A stretch of DNA of 64,000 nt from Clostridium sp. OM02-18AC (lineage in GTDB: Bacteria > Bacillota > Clostridia > Lachnospirales > Lachnospiraceae): the NCBI RefSeq assembly GCF_003481825.1, contig NZ_QULW01000014.1:1-64000 (forward strand), written 5' to 3'. The notes beneath the pieces are model-generated. The model saw only the letters and a list, made by a program, of their open reading frames with translations, was not told the origin of the DNA and searched no databases. How positions within the stretch are numbered: position 1 is the first letter of the stretch; every line of letters starts with the position of its first letter. The translations under genes were made by a program, and so were the position numbers. Below, in pieces: positions 8,682 to 17,776 of this stretch.

Positions 8682-8710
8682 AATATAGCACCTTTTGGAA
8701 AAGAATGCAA
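8682..8710 (-). promoter_or_regulatory. Promoter of the tRNA-Pro/tRNA-Glu pair
   Basis: Minus-strand TTGCAT (8705-8710), 17-base spacer and TATATT (8682-8687), 14 bases before tRNA-Pro. Confidence 0.7.
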
Positions 8711-8880
8711 GCACTTTTTGAAAAAAGTTTAAAAAAGTTTTTTGCTACTTTTTTGCCTTTTTTTGGAAGCAGATTTTGCCGTCGAAAACCGTAAAACAGG
8801 CAGGGGAAAAGAGGAAAAGGGGAATCCAGGTTATGTATGGAAGAAAAAACACGGTTTTCCCCATTTTATGCAATTTGCTA

Positions 8881-8900
8881 ATTGATAAAAATGTATCAAT
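8881..8900. promoter_or_regulatory. Rex-like inverted repeat before the hydrogenase operon
   Basis: ATTGATA and TATCAAT are perfect inverted arms separated by six bases. The half-site and spacing resemble the Rex (NADH/NAD+ sensing repressor) box TTGTTAANNNNTTAACAA with a few changes. It lies 130 bases before the first gene of the hydrogenase operon. Rex control of hydrogenases is known in clostridia; assignment here is inferred. Confidence 0.45.
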
Positions 8901-9029
8901 ATGAGAAAATAAACCTATAGTATGCGCAGAAAACAGGAATGTGATGCGCATTTGTGTCAGTTATAGGTTTCAACGGGTTTGCGGACCAGAACCAGTGGGT
9001 CATATGAACAAAATTTGGAGGATTGAGTT

Positions 9030-9269
9030 ATGAGAGTTACGATCTGTATTGGAAGTGCATGTCACTTAAAGGGATCCAGAGAGATCATCCAGCGTCTTCA
9101 GGAGCTGGTAAAAGAGCACGGAGTTTCCGATAAGGTAGATTTAAACGGAGCATTCTGCAGCGGAAACTGTGTAAATGGTGTCTGTGTAACGGTAGACGGA
9201 GAATTGTTCTCCTTAAAACCGGAAACAACCGATGACTTCTTTGAAAAGGAAATTTTAGGGAGGCTGTAA
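9030..9269 (+). CDS. Thioredoxin-like [2Fe-2S] protein (NuoE/HydC-like domain)
   Basis: A 79-residue one-domain protein with four cysteines spaced as in thioredoxin-fold [2Fe-2S] ferredoxins: CIGSAC at the N-terminus (Cys6, Cys11) and CSGNC in the middle. It probably passes electrons to or from the hydrogenase-like protein encoded two bases downstream. TTGGAGGA precedes the ATG. It starts a four-gene operon (to 13897). Confidence 0.85.
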   Translation: MRVTICIGSACHLKGSREIIQRLQELVKEHGVSDKVDLNGAFCSGNCVNGVCVTVDGELFSLKPETTDDFFEKEILGRL

Positions 9270-9271
9270 GC

Positions 9272-11005
9272 ATGGCGATCATTGACTTTAAAGCTACAAA
9301 GTGCCGTCACTGTTACAAGTGTGTGCGAAACTGCGAAGTCAAAGCCATCATGGTAAAGGACGGTCGTGCGGAGATCATGCCGGACAACTGTATCTTATGT
9401 GGGCGCTGCCTGCAGATCTGCCCCCAGTCGGCCAAGACACTGGTGAGTGATCTTGGTATGGTAAAGGCTATGATCGAGGCGGGGGAGAAGGTCGTTGTTT
9501 CCATCGCGCCATCTTATATGGGCCTTTTAAAATATCACACCATTGGGCAGGTGCGCTGCGCACTCATGCGTCTGGGTTTTGCCGATGTGCGTGAGACAGC
9601 GGAAGGCGCTGCGCTGGTAACAGCGGAGTATACAAGGCTGCTTGTGGAAGGTACCATGGAAAATATTATCAGTACCTGCTGTCCAAGTGTGAATGCGCTG
9701 ATCGAGAAATATTACCCGCAGCTGATTCCGTATCTGGCCCCGGTGGTTTCTCCCATGATCGCGCATGGACGCATGATCAAGCAGGAGATGGGAGCGGATA
9801 CCAAAGTGGTATTTTTAGGTCCCTGCATTGCCAAAAAACAGGAAGCCCTGGATCCGCGCCATGCAGACTGCATTGATGCCGTCTTAAATTTCAACGATAT
9901 CAACCGCTGGCTGAATGAGGAAGATATTGTCATTGAAGACTGTGAGGATATGCCGTTTGAGCAGCTGGACCCGCGGGTGAACCGTCTCTACCCGGTGACC
10001 AACGGGGTGATCAGTTCTGTTATGGTCACAGAGGCAAAGCAGGACAGATACCGGAAGTTTTATGTGCATGGAGAGAGCAACTGTATCGATCTGTGTCAGA
10101 GCATGATGCGGGGCGAGATCACAGGCTGCTTTATCGAGATGAATATGTGTTCCGGCGGCTGTATCAAGGGACCGACGGTAAACGATAAGTCCATTTCCAG
10201 GTTCAAAGTGAAGCTGGATATGGAAGAGCGGATTTCCCGGGATCCGGTACCAGAAGAGGAAACAAAGCCGCTGCTTAAAGAGGCAGCGTTGTATAAGGTA
10301 TTTTTGGACCGCACACCGAAAGATCCGGTTCCTTCCGAGGAAGAAATCCGTAAAATTCTTGCAAAGACCGGAAAAATCCGCCCGGATGATGAATTAAACT
10401 GTGGTGCCTGCGGGTATCCGACCTGCCGCGAAAAGGCGATTGCCGTGTATCAGAAGAAGGCAGAGCTCGACATGTGCATTCCGTTCATGTATGAGAAGTC
10501 CAAGTCTTTTGCGAATCTGGTTATGGAGACATCACCGAACGTGGTCATAATCGTGGATGCGGACATGAAGATTATGGAATATTCTGCCGTGGGTGAAAAG
10601 TATTTTGGAAAGACCCGTGCGGAAGCACTGCAGATGTATCTTTATGAGTTCATCGACCCGTCGGATTTCCAGTGGGTGTTCGATACCCACCAGAATATCC
10701 ATGGCAAAAAGGTGCATTATCCGGAATTTAAACTGGATACACTTCAGAATATTGTATACATACCGGAGCAGAATGTGGTACTTGCCACCTTCATCGACAT
10801 TACGAAAGAGGAAGAACAGGCCAGACTGGAGTATGAGCGCAAGTTAGACACCATCGACTTAGCTCAGAAAGTCATCCACAAGCAGATGATGGTAGCCCAG
10901 GAGATTGCAGGACTTCTCGGCGAGACAACAGCAGAGACCAAGACGACGCTGACAAAGCTTTGCAAATCCCTTCTGGAGGACGGAAGCGACAACGGAGGTA
11001 AGTAG
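9272..11005 (+). CDS. HydS-type sensory [FeFe]-hydrogenase relative with PAS domain
   Basis: A 577-residue multidomain protein. Two [4Fe-4S] motifs lie at Cys11/14/17/21 and Cys40/43/46/50. The hydrogenase H-cluster domain follows, with TCCPS (Cys136-137), GPCIAKK (Cys185) and MCSGGC (Cys293, Cys297), so cluster cysteines are kept although side positions differ from catalytic enzymes. A further Fe-S motif (CGACGYPTC) near 375-385 is followed by a PAS domain (about 415-500) and a short helical tail. This order matches group C putative sensory hydrogenases (HydS), thought to sense H2 or redox state and signal through partner phosphatases. The SpoIIE-type phosphatase gene begins two bases after its stop. 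Confidence 0.88.
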   Translation: MAIIDFKATKCRHCYKCVRNCEVKAIMVKDGRAEIMPDNCILCGRCLQICPQSAKTLVSDLGMVKAMIEAGEKVVVSIAPSYMGLLKYHTIGQVRCALMRLGFADVRETAEGAALVTAEYTRLLVEGTMENIISTCCPSVNALIEKYYPQLIPYLAPVVSPMIAHGRMIKQEMGADTKVVFLGPCIAKKQEALDPRHADCIDAVLNFNDINRWLNEEDIVIEDCEDMPFEQLDPRVNRLYPVTNGVISSVMVTEAKQDRYRKFYVHGESNCIDLCQSMMRGEITGCFIEMNMCSGGCIKGPTVNDKSISRFKVKLDMEERISRDPVPEEETKPLLKEAALYKVFLDRTPKDPVPSEEEIRKILAKTGKIRPDDELNCGACGYPTCREKAIAVYQKKAELDMCIPFMYEKSKSFANLVMETSPNVVIIVDADMKIMEYSAVGEKYFGKTRAEALQMYLYEFIDPSDFQWVFDTHQNIHGKKVHYPEFKLDTLQNIVYIPEQNVVLATFIDITKEEEQARLEYERKLDTIDLAQKVIHKQMMVAQEIAGLLGETTAETKTTLTKLCKSLLEDGSDNGGK

Positions 11006-11006
11006 A

Positions 11007-12188
11007 ATGGCAATTACCGTAGATGTTGCTTATAAAAGCCTGAATAAATTTTCAGAGGTTCTCTGCGGAGATAAGGTCGAGCTGTTAAAAACGGATGATT
11101 CCAATATTATGATCCTGGCAGATGGCATGGGAAGCGGTGTAAAGGCGAATATCCTTGCCACGCTGACCTCCAAGATCCTGGGAACGATGTTTTTAAACGG
11201 AGCAACCCTGGAAGAGTGTGTGGAGACGATCGTGGAGACGCTTCCCATCTGCAAGGTGCGGCAGGTTGCATATTCCACGTTCAGCATTTTGCAGGTCTTT
11301 CACAGCGGAGACGCGTATCTGGTCGAATTTGACAATCCAAGCTGTATTTTTATCCGTAATGGTCAGTTGGTGCCGATTCCGCAGAACATCCGGGAAGTGC
11401 AGGGCAAAAAAATCAATGAATTCCGTTTTCGGGTCCAGCGCGGCGACGCACTGATCCTGATGAGCGATGGAACCGTTCATGCGGGTGTGGGGCAGCTCTT
11501 AAACTTTGGCTGGCTCTGGGAAGACATTGCCAAATATGCGCTGAAGCAGTATGCGCTGACCATATCAGCCATGCGACTGGCGTCATCCATCTGCCAGGCG
11601 TGCGACGAACTTTACCAGTACCGCCCGGGTGATGACACCACGGTGGCGTGCATGCGCATCATCAACGCGAAACCGGTGCATTTGATGACGGGTCCTGCAA
11701 AGGATCCTTCCATGGACGAAGAGATGGTGAAGAGCTTTATGTCCGGCGACGATTCCACCAAGCGGATCGTCTGCGGCGGAACCAGTGCCACCATTGTGTC
11801 CAGAGTGTTAAAGAAACGTCTGGACGTATCGATGCAATATGCCGATCCGGATATTCCGCCCATTGCCTATATGGACGGGATTGAACTGGTAACGGAAGGC
11901 GTTCTGACGCTGAACCGTGTGGTGCAGCTGTTAAGAAGATATGTCAAGAATGAAACCGTATCCGAGCAGTTTTTCCTGGAACTGGATAAGCCAAATGGTG
12001 CGTCCATGGTAGCCAAGATGCTGATTGAAGACTGCACAGAACTGCATTTATATGTCGGAAAAGCCATCAACAGCGCTTATCAGAATCCGGGCCTACCGTT
12101 TGACTTAGGTATCCGCCAGAACCTGGTAGAGCAGCTGAAGACGGTTGTGGAAGATATGGGAAAACAGGTAACCGTAACCTACTATTAA
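11007..12188 (+). CDS. SpoIIE-family (PP2C-type) protein serine phosphatase
   Basis: A 393-residue protein whose first about 210 residues form a PP2C/SpoIIE phosphatase domain, with metal-binding motifs ADGMGSG near 37, MSDGT near 155 and GDDTTV near 210. The C-terminal 180 residues are a separate conserved region. It is translated right after the sensory hydrogenase gene (ATG one base after the stop), with AACGGAGG upstream. In HydS operons such phosphatases are predicted to carry the signal from the sensor to an unknown phosphoprotein, perhaps an anti-sigma/antagonist pair; no such partner is visible nearby. Confidence 0.87.
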   Translation: MAITVDVAYKSLNKFSEVLCGDKVELLKTDDSNIMILADGMGSGVKANILATLTSKILGTMFLNGATLEECVETIVETLPICKVRQVAYSTFSILQVFHSGDAYLVEFDNPSCIFIRNGQLVPIPQNIREVQGKKINEFRFRVQRGDALILMSDGTVHAGVGQLLNFGWLWEDIAKYALKQYALTISAMRLASSICQACDELYQYRPGDDTTVACMRIINAKPVHLMTGPAKDPSMDEEMVKSFMSGDDSTKRIVCGGTSATIVSRVLKKRLDVSMQYADPDIPPIAYMDGIELVTEGVLTLNRVVQLLRRYVKNETVSEQFFLELDKPNGASMVAKMLIEDCTELHLYVGKAINSAYQNPGLPFDLGIRQNLVEQLKTVVEDMGKQVTVTYY

Positions 12189-12335
12189 ATGATACCAGGG
12201 TACAAAAAACTTTTACCCCTAACATCATGAAGCAGGTTTATAAATAAATGAATGGTAGCGGCCGGAAATTCTGGCAGTTACAAGATGAAAGAAAACAGAG
12301 AGTTGAGCAGGATGTCACATGGCTGTGAGCAGACT

Positions 12336-12399
12336 TGGCTGTTGCCAGGTATGCAAAAGAAGCTGTAGTCCGCAGGTTTGCGGCTGCGGTGAACAGCCA
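12336..12399 (+). other. Folded leader segment before hydA
   Basis: In the 251-base gap between the phosphatase and hydrogenase genes, TGGCTGTT (12336-12343) pairs with AACAGCCA (12392-12399), enclosing CCGCAG/CTGCGG (12370-12389). The two-stem fold sits 40 bases before the hydrogenase start and could tune translation or mRNA stability. No known riboswitch motif was recognised. Confidence 0.4.
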
Positions 12400-12439
12400 A
12401 ATTTTGCGGAGCGGACATCCGGAAATGAGGAGGAAAATT

Positions 12440-13897
12440 ATGGTAACAAATGACGCAACAATCTTACGCATCAAACACGACGTACTGTACGAGGTAGCAA
12501 AGCTGGCATGGGCTGGCGAGCTGGATGAGGAACATAAGGACCAGGTTCCGTACACCATCATCCCGGGACCGCAGGCACAGTTCCGCTGCTGTATCTACAA
12601 AGAGCGCGAGATCATTCGTCAGCGTGTCCGCCTGGCAGAGGGCAAATGCCCGACCAGCGGCAAAGATACCAGAAACGTGGTTCAGGTCATCGGTGCAGCT
12701 TGCGAGGAGTGTCCGATCGCATCTTATACCGTAACCGATAACTGCCGGAAATGTATGGGAAAGGCATGCCAGAATTCCTGTAATTTTGGTGCGATCAGCA
12801 TGGGAGATACCCGCGCACACATCGATCCAAACAAGTGTAAAGAGTGCGGAAAGTGCGCAAATGCCTGCCCGTACAACGCAATCGCACATCTGGAGCGCCC
12901 GTGTAAGAAAGCCTGCCCAGTAGATGCCATCACCTACGACGAGTACGGCGTATGCGAGATCGATGAGAACAAGTGCATCCAGTGTGGCGCCTGCATCCAC
13001 AGCTGTCCGTTCGGTGCGGTTGGTTCCAAGACTTTTATGGTTGATGTCATCAACATGATCAACGCAGGCAAGAAAGTAGTTGCCATGGTAGCACCGGCAA
13101 CTGAGGGTCAGTTTGGACCGGAGATCACCATGGCCAGCTGGAAAACCGCATTAAAGAAAGTCGGCTTTGCAGATATGGTAGAGGTTGCCTTAGGCGGCGA
13201 TATGACCGCTGCAGCAGAGGCTGCTGAGTGGGCAGAGGCTTACAAAGAAGGCAAGAAGATGACCACCTCCTGCTGCCCGGCATTCGTAAACATGATCAAG
13301 CAGCATTTCCCGCAGCTGTTAGACAATATGTCCACCACCGTGTCCCCGATGTGCGCCGTTTCCAGAATGCTGAAAGAGAAAGATCCGGAGATCATCACCG
13401 TATTCATCGGACCGTGCATCGCGAAGAAGAGCGAGACCCTGGATTTAAATATCAAAGACAATGCCGACTACGCTATGACTTTCGGTGAGATCCGTGCCAT
13501 GATGCGTGCGAAGGGCGTAGAGCTTGAGCCGGAAGAGAATACCTATCAGGAAGGTTCCGTATTCGGTAAACGCTTCGGTAACGCAGGCGGCGTAACTGCA
13601 GCAGTGGTAGAGTGCTTCAAGGAGATGAACGAGGATATCGCTCCAAATGTCATGAAGTGCAACGGCGCAGCAGAGTGTAAGAAAGCCCTGCTCCTTATGA
13701 AGGTCGGCAAGCTTCCGGCAGACTTCGTAGAGGGTATGGTCTGCGTGGGCGGCTGTGTCGGCGGCCCGAGCAAGCACAAGACCGAGCTTGAGGCAAAGAA
13801 GGCAAGAGATCTTCTCATTGGTCAGGCAGACGACCGCGAAGTGCATGCAAACTTAAAGAATCTGGGTGTAGACCAGGTGGCAATGCATAGACACTAA
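12440..13897 (+). CDS. hydA: [FeFe]-hydrogenase, group B type
   Basis: A 485-residue iron-only hydrogenase that produces or oxidises H2 with ferredoxin-type donors. The N-terminal half is cysteine-rich with several [4Fe-4S] motifs (for example CKECGKC and CIQCGAC). The H-cluster domain has TTSCCP (Cys278-279), GPCIAKK (Cys326) and MVCVGGCVGGP (Cys435, Cys439), the variants typical of group B rather than TSCCPxW/MPCxxK of classical group A enzymes. I chose the ATG at 12440 because GAGGAGG lies just before it; an upstream in-frame ATG adds 35 non-conserved residues. The signal proteins encoded before it may regulate its activity or expression. Maturases HydEFG are not in this window. Confidence 0.9.
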   Translation: MVTNDATILRIKHDVLYEVAKLAWAGELDEEHKDQVPYTIIPGPQAQFRCCIYKEREIIRQRVRLAEGKCPTSGKDTRNVVQVIGAACEECPIASYTVTDNCRKCMGKACQNSCNFGAISMGDTRAHIDPNKCKECGKCANACPYNAIAHLERPCKKACPVDAITYDEYGVCEIDENKCIQCGACIHSCPFGAVGSKTFMVDVINMINAGKKVVAMVAPATEGQFGPEITMASWKTALKKVGFADMVEVALGGDMTAAAEAAEWAEAYKEGKKMTTSCCPAFVNMIKQHFPQLLDNMSTTVSPMCAVSRMLKEKDPEIITVFIGPCIAKKSETLDLNIKDNADYAMTFGEIRAMMRAKGVELEPEENTYQEGSVFGKRFGNAGGVTAAVVECFKEMNEDIAPNVMKCNGAAECKKALLLMKVGKLPADFVEGMVCVGGCVGGPSKHKTELEAKKARDLLIGQADDREVHANLKNLGVDQVAMHRH

Positions 13898-13920
13898 ATA
13901 ACAATTTGATTCACTTTAAT

Positions 13921-13960
13921 AGGGCCGTGTGAGTTGCCTTTCGGCAACTCACACGGCCCT
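13921..13960. terminator. Strong hairpin between hydA and MATE gene
   Basis: An 18-bp perfect stem (13921-13938 with 13943-13960) around TTTC lies between convergent genes. The T run is short, but the position supports a shared terminator. Confidence 0.7.
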
Positions 13961-13978
13961 TGTCATATACTTATATTG

Positions 13979-15343
13979 TTACACTGCATCCGGCACATCT
14001 TCCGGCATGCCCCGGAAGAACCGCACAACCATAGGAATGGTGATGGCGGCTGCGATGAAATCCGCGATCGTCTGTGCCATCTGGATGCCGAGGAGTCCCA
14101 GGGTGTGGCTTAGAATCCACAAAACCGGGATGAAGACCAGACCGCTTCGGATCATGGAAAGGAAGGTTGCTTTTCCGCTGAATCCGATACTCTGGAACAT
14201 CATGTTGCCGCACAGGGAAAATGGCATGCAGAAGAGAGCGAGGCACTGGATGCGCAGTGCCGTGGTACCGATCGAGATAACGGACGGGTCGTCACGGAAC
14301 AATTTGACAATAAAGCTGGAAAAGCCGATCCCGATCAGGGCAGAAATACTCATGACGATCAGACTGCTGCGGATGCTGAACCAGAAGGCTTCCTGCACGC
14401 GGCTGTATTTTTTTGCACCATAGTTGAATGCGCTGACCGGCTGGAAGCCCTGGCCAATACCGAGTGCGATGCAGAACAGAAACATAATAATTCTTGTAAC
14501 AATACTCATGGCAGCAATGGCGGCATCGCCGTATGGTGCGGAGCATAAGTTTAAGATCATCACGGAAATGCTGTTGAGTCCCTGACGCATCAGACTTGGA
14601 AAACCGGTTGTGAGGATATTGGTCACATCCGCAAATTGATGTGTGATATACCGGATATGGATGCGGCTCTGGACTTTTCCACGTAAGAATGGGGTGATCA
14701 GGATCAACATGCTGATGTACTGGGAGACTGCAGTGGAAATACCGGCTCCGCGCACACCCAGGTTCAGTCCGAAGATCAGAAACATATCCCCGAAGATGTT
14801 GAGAATGCCGCCGGAAGCCAGACCGAGCATGGCGAAAAATGCTTTTCCTTCATAACGGAGAATGTTGTTCATGACACAGCTGGAAGCCATGGCCGGGGCG
14901 GCAATGAGAATCCAGGTACTGTATTCAATGGCGTGGGGAAGAATGGAATCAGTGCTTCCCAAAAGCCGCATAAACGGTGCATGGAACAGAAAACCGAAGA
15001 CACAGATGCAGCCTCCGGCAAGCAGTGACAAAAAGAAGCTGGTGGAAGCAAATACGCGGGCACTTTCCACGTCGTGCCCGCCCAGCTTCCGGCTGATGTT
15101 GCTTCCGGCACCATGTCCGAACATAAATCCAAAGGCGTTGATGATCGCCATCAGCGCAAATACCACGCCGGTGGCGCCGCTGACACTGGTTCCGAGCTGG
15201 CTGACAAAGAAGGTGTCTGCCATGTTGTAGATGCTGGTCACCAGCATGCTGACGGTGGTGGGAAGTCCCAACCGCAGTACCAGCTGGTGAACCGGCGTTT
15301 TTGTCATTTTGTCATATTGTTCCTGTGCGCTGTCTCGTTCCAT
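13979..15343 (-). CDS. MATE-family efflux transporter (second copy)
   Basis: A 454-residue, 12-helix MATE protein with motifs such as NMADTFFVSQLG in the first helices and GIGQGFQPVSAFNYGAKKY in the middle, the latter typical of the DinF/MepA-like branch. Cargo is unknown. It is convergent with hydA and lies 114 bases downstream of the GntR gene on the same strand, so the regulator may control it too. Confidence 0.92.
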   Translation of the reverse strand: MERDSAQEQYDKMTKTPVHQLVLRLGLPTTVSMLVTSIYNMADTFFVSQLGTSVSGATGVVFALMAIINAFGFMFGHGAGSNISRKLGGHDVESARVFASTSFFLSLLAGGCICVFGFLFHAPFMRLLGSTDSILPHAIEYSTWILIAAPAMASSCVMNNILRYEGKAFFAMLGLASGGILNIFGDMFLIFGLNLGVRGAGISTAVSQYISMLILITPFLRGKVQSRIHIRYITHQFADVTNILTTGFPSLMRQGLNSISVMILNLCSAPYGDAAIAAMSIVTRIIMFLFCIALGIGQGFQPVSAFNYGAKKYSRVQEAFWFSIRSSLIVMSISALIGIGFSSFIVKLFRDDPSVISIGTTALRIQCLALFCMPFSLCGNMMFQSIGFSGKATFLSMIRSGLVFIPVLWILSHTLGLLGIQMAQTIADFIAAAITIPMVVRFFRGMPEDVPDAV

Positions 15344-15457
15344 ATGTCTTTTACTCCTGTCTTTTTATATTGCAGCGTTTCGTTTGTGCTGCGGTGAATG
15401 CCTGGTGGATATCGTGAAGGTGGAAATGGGGGGTGCCGTATTTTTGTCGTATCGTTC

Positions 15458-16102
15458 TCAGCGGAATTTGAAGTTTTTTAGAATATTATCCATGCTCCGC
15501 TCGATGTGATGTTCCATTTCCTTTCTGGCATGTTTGGCATCGTGCTCTTTGATATAGGTCAGAATATCGATGTGTTCCTGTGTGGATTTGATGTAATGAT
15601 CCAGTTTGGGAGAAGTAAAGCCGATACTGGGACCGTTCCACAAACTGGAAAGAATTTTGTAAAGCCGCCGGTTATCTGCAGCTGTCCAGATTGCGGTGTG
15701 TACCTCAAAGTTCAGATCTTCATATTCGCTGCCGGATAAGGATTCCATGCGTTTCTGGGCATCCACAAGCTTTTCAATCAGCTTGTCAGCGTCTGGCATG
15801 CCGTTTTTTGCAGCACGTCCTGCGGCTTCTGATTCCAGAAGCATGCGCATCTCGTAGTGATCGGTGATGTATTTTTCATCGATCGGTTTTACGATCGCAC
15901 CCTTGTTCATGCGCAGTTCGATCAGTCCTTCTGCTTCCAGAGCCTGAAATGCTTCCCGGACCGGAGTGCGGCTGACACCGAGTTTTCCTGCGATATCGGT
16001 GAGACTCAGTTCATCACCGCTTTTATATTCCCCTGAAAAGAGTGCTTTTTTTAAGATTGCCGTGATCCGGACACGTGCCGGTAACAGTTCCATACTTTCC
16101 AT
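15458..16102 (-). CDS. GntR-family regulator, FadR/FCD subfamily
   Basis: A 214-residue repressor or activator with an N-terminal winged helix (LTDIAGKLGVSRTPVREAFQ) and a C-terminal all-helical FCD ligand domain with metal-binding histidines/aspartates. FCD proteins usually respond to organic acids. I chose the ATG at 16102, preceded by AAAGGA; a longer frame upstream would add 47 residues that overlap the regulatory region. It is divergent from the LeuC/LeuD-like genes, and two identical palindromes lie between them, so it most likely controls those genes and itself. Confidence 0.88.
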   Translation of the reverse strand: MESMELLPARVRITAILKKALFSGEYKSGDELSLTDIAGKLGVSRTPVREAFQALEAEGLIELRMNKGAIVKPIDEKYITDHYEMRMLLESEAAGRAAKNGMPDADKLIEKLVDAQKRMESLSGSEYEDLNFEVHTAIWTAADNRRLYKILSSLWNGPSIGFTSPKLDHYIKSTQEHIDILTYIKEHDAKHARKEMEHHIERSMDNILKNFKFR

Positions 16103-16243
16103 AATTCTGATGATCCTTTCTATTTTATATGAAATCTGTTTTTCTGCCCCTTTTTGGGGTCCCCATAACAGTTTTCTGCCTTGCGGTTGCAGAAATGAAT
16201 TCGTTACTTTGATGATATCATTTTGAAAAATCGGTGTCAACAA

Positions 16244-16255
16244 ATCGTATACGAT
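16244..16255. promoter_or_regulatory. GntR-type operator, copy 1
   Basis: The perfect palindrome ATCGTATACGAT, followed by ATTCA, is repeated exactly at 16380. GTATAC-centred palindromes are typical of FadR-subfamily GntR operators. This copy lies about 140 bases before the regulator start. Confidence 0.7.
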
Positions 16256-16361
16256 ATTCAGTTGCTTTCCATAAAAAAGGTATTTGAAAAATGTGAATAA
16301 GTGCCAAAGATTTGAAAAATGAGGAAAAAGGCTTGAAAAGCTATTTGGAAGGTGATAATCT

Positions 16362-16391
16362 TTGAATTACAAATCGTATATCGTATACGAT
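16362..16391 (+). promoter_or_regulatory. Candidate promoter with GntR-type operator, copy 2
   Basis: The same 12-bp palindrome occupies 16380-16391. TTGAAT (16362-16367) and TACGAT (16386-16391), spaced 18, could be the -35 and -10 of the LeuC/LeuD-like operon, so the operator would cover the -10 box. The 136-base spacing between the operator centres would allow looping. Confidence 0.55.
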
Positions 16392-16502
16392 ATTCAAAAT
16401 ATGAAATGCGAAATACGACATGCAAAATGAAAACAAGAGCCGTGATGATCAGGCAGATCTGTGAAGTTGCGGAAAATAAATCAATCCACAGGAGGAGTAA
16501 AG

Positions 16503-17762
16503 ATGCACGCAATTGAAAAAATTCTTGCGAAAAACAGTGGTCGTGAACAGGTGAGCGCGGGGGAAATTGTAACAGCAAAGGTTGATTTTGCGGAGATCAA
16601 CGATCTGTATCTGCAGACCGTGTATTCTTTTTATGAAATGGGTGGCGAGAAAGTCTGGGACAGCGAGCGCGCAGCGTTTGTGTTCGATCACTACGCACCG
16701 GCACCGGACATGAAGAGTGCTGCAAACCATGTTGAGATGAGAGAATTTGCAAAGAAGAACAACCTGAAATTCCATTTCGATACCAACTGTGGCGTGTGCC
16801 ATCAGGTAATGCCGGAAGCCGGTGTCATTTATCCGGGCATGATCGTGGTAGCAACCGACAGCCACACCACGACACATGGAGCATTTGGTGCCATGGGAAC
16901 TGGCTGCGGTGCAACGGACATGGCAACGATTCTGATGACAGGTGAGCTGTGGTTCCGTGTTCCGGAGATCATCGAAGTGCGTCTGGAAGGGGAGCCGAAA
17001 AAGGGTGTGTATCCGAAAGATGTCATTTTAAGTGTTCTTGGAAAGATCAAGGCAGACGGAGCTGTATACAAAGCAATTGATTTTACCGGCAGCTACGTAG
17101 AGAATCTTGGTGTTTCCGGCCGTATGGTCATCTGCAACATGGCAGTGGAGATGGGCGCAAAGACTGCCTACATGCAGCCGAACCAGGCAGTTCTGGACTA
17201 TGTTTCCAAGCGTGCAGTCAGACCGTTTGAGGTACAGTACACAGACCCGGATTTCCAGTATGAAGAAAGCTATGTATTTGACGTGTCAGAGCTGGAGCCG
17301 CAGCTGGCATGTCCGCACAGCGTCGATAACGTTGCTCCGCTTACGGAAGTGATCAAAGATGAGACGATCACCTTAAATCAGGGCTATATCGGAAGCTGCA
17401 CCGGCGGAAGAGAAGAAGACATTGCCGAAGCAGCGAAAATTCTGGCAGGAAAACACATTCCGCAGTACACAAGACTGGTGGTGGTTCCGGCTTCTGCGGA
17501 AGTCATGCAGACATGCATGGAAAAAGGCTATATCCAGAGTCTGATGGCAGCAGGTGCGACCATTACGACACCAGGCTGCGGCGCATGTCTGGGTGCGCAT
17601 GAGGGAATTCTGGCAGCAGGCGAGACTTGCATTACGACCACTAACCGGAACTTCCCGGGACGTATGGGTTCCACGGAAGCAAAAATCTATCTGGCAAGCC
17701 CGGCAACGGTTGCGGCAAGCATTTTAAATGGCTGCATTACTGATCCGAGAAAGTATTTATAA
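16503..17762 (+). CDS. 3-isopropylmalate dehydratase/homoaconitase-type large subunit
   Basis: A 419-residue aconitase-superfamily large subunit. Cluster-binding cysteines are seen in GSCTGGR and in the CGACLGAHEG region, with ATDSHTTTHGAFGAMGTGCG upstream. It pairs with the small subunit gene 14 bases downstream. The family isomerises or hydrates small 2-hydroxy diacids (isopropylmalate, homocitrate, citramalate, dimethylmalate). No leuA or leuB is adjacent and an FCD-type GntR gene is divergent, so a catabolic or inducible substrate is as likely as leucine synthesis. GGAGGAG precedes the ATG at 16503. Confidence 0.85.
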   Translation: MHAIEKILAKNSGREQVSAGEIVTAKVDFAEINDLYLQTVYSFYEMGGEKVWDSERAAFVFDHYAPAPDMKSAANHVEMREFAKKNNLKFHFDTNCGVCHQVMPEAGVIYPGMIVVATDSHTTTHGAFGAMGTGCGATDMATILMTGELWFRVPEIIEVRLEGEPKKGVYPKDVILSVLGKIKADGAVYKAIDFTGSYVENLGVSGRMVICNMAVEMGAKTAYMQPNQAVLDYVSKRAVRPFEVQYTDPDFQYEESYVFDVSELEPQLACPHSVDNVAPLTEVIKDETITLNQGYIGSCTGGREEDIAEAAKILAGKHIPQYTRLVVVPASAEVMQTCMEKGYIQSLMAAGATITTPGCGACLGAHEGILAAGETCITTTNRNFPGRMGSTEAKIYLASPATVAASILNGCITDPRKYL

Positions 17763-17776
17763 GGGGGATATCCGTC

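Noticed and set aside
8881..8900. FNR or CRP site
   Set aside because: The TTGAT/ATCAA arms are eight bases apart; FNR sites have four, so a Rex-like site fits better.
9272..11005. Calling this protein a catalytic hydrogenase
   Set aside because: The PAS domain, changed H-cluster motifs and phosphatase neighbour fit a sensory member better.
12335..12439. Upstream in-frame start for hydA
   Set aside because: No ribosome site, non-conserved residues, and the segment forms leader stems.
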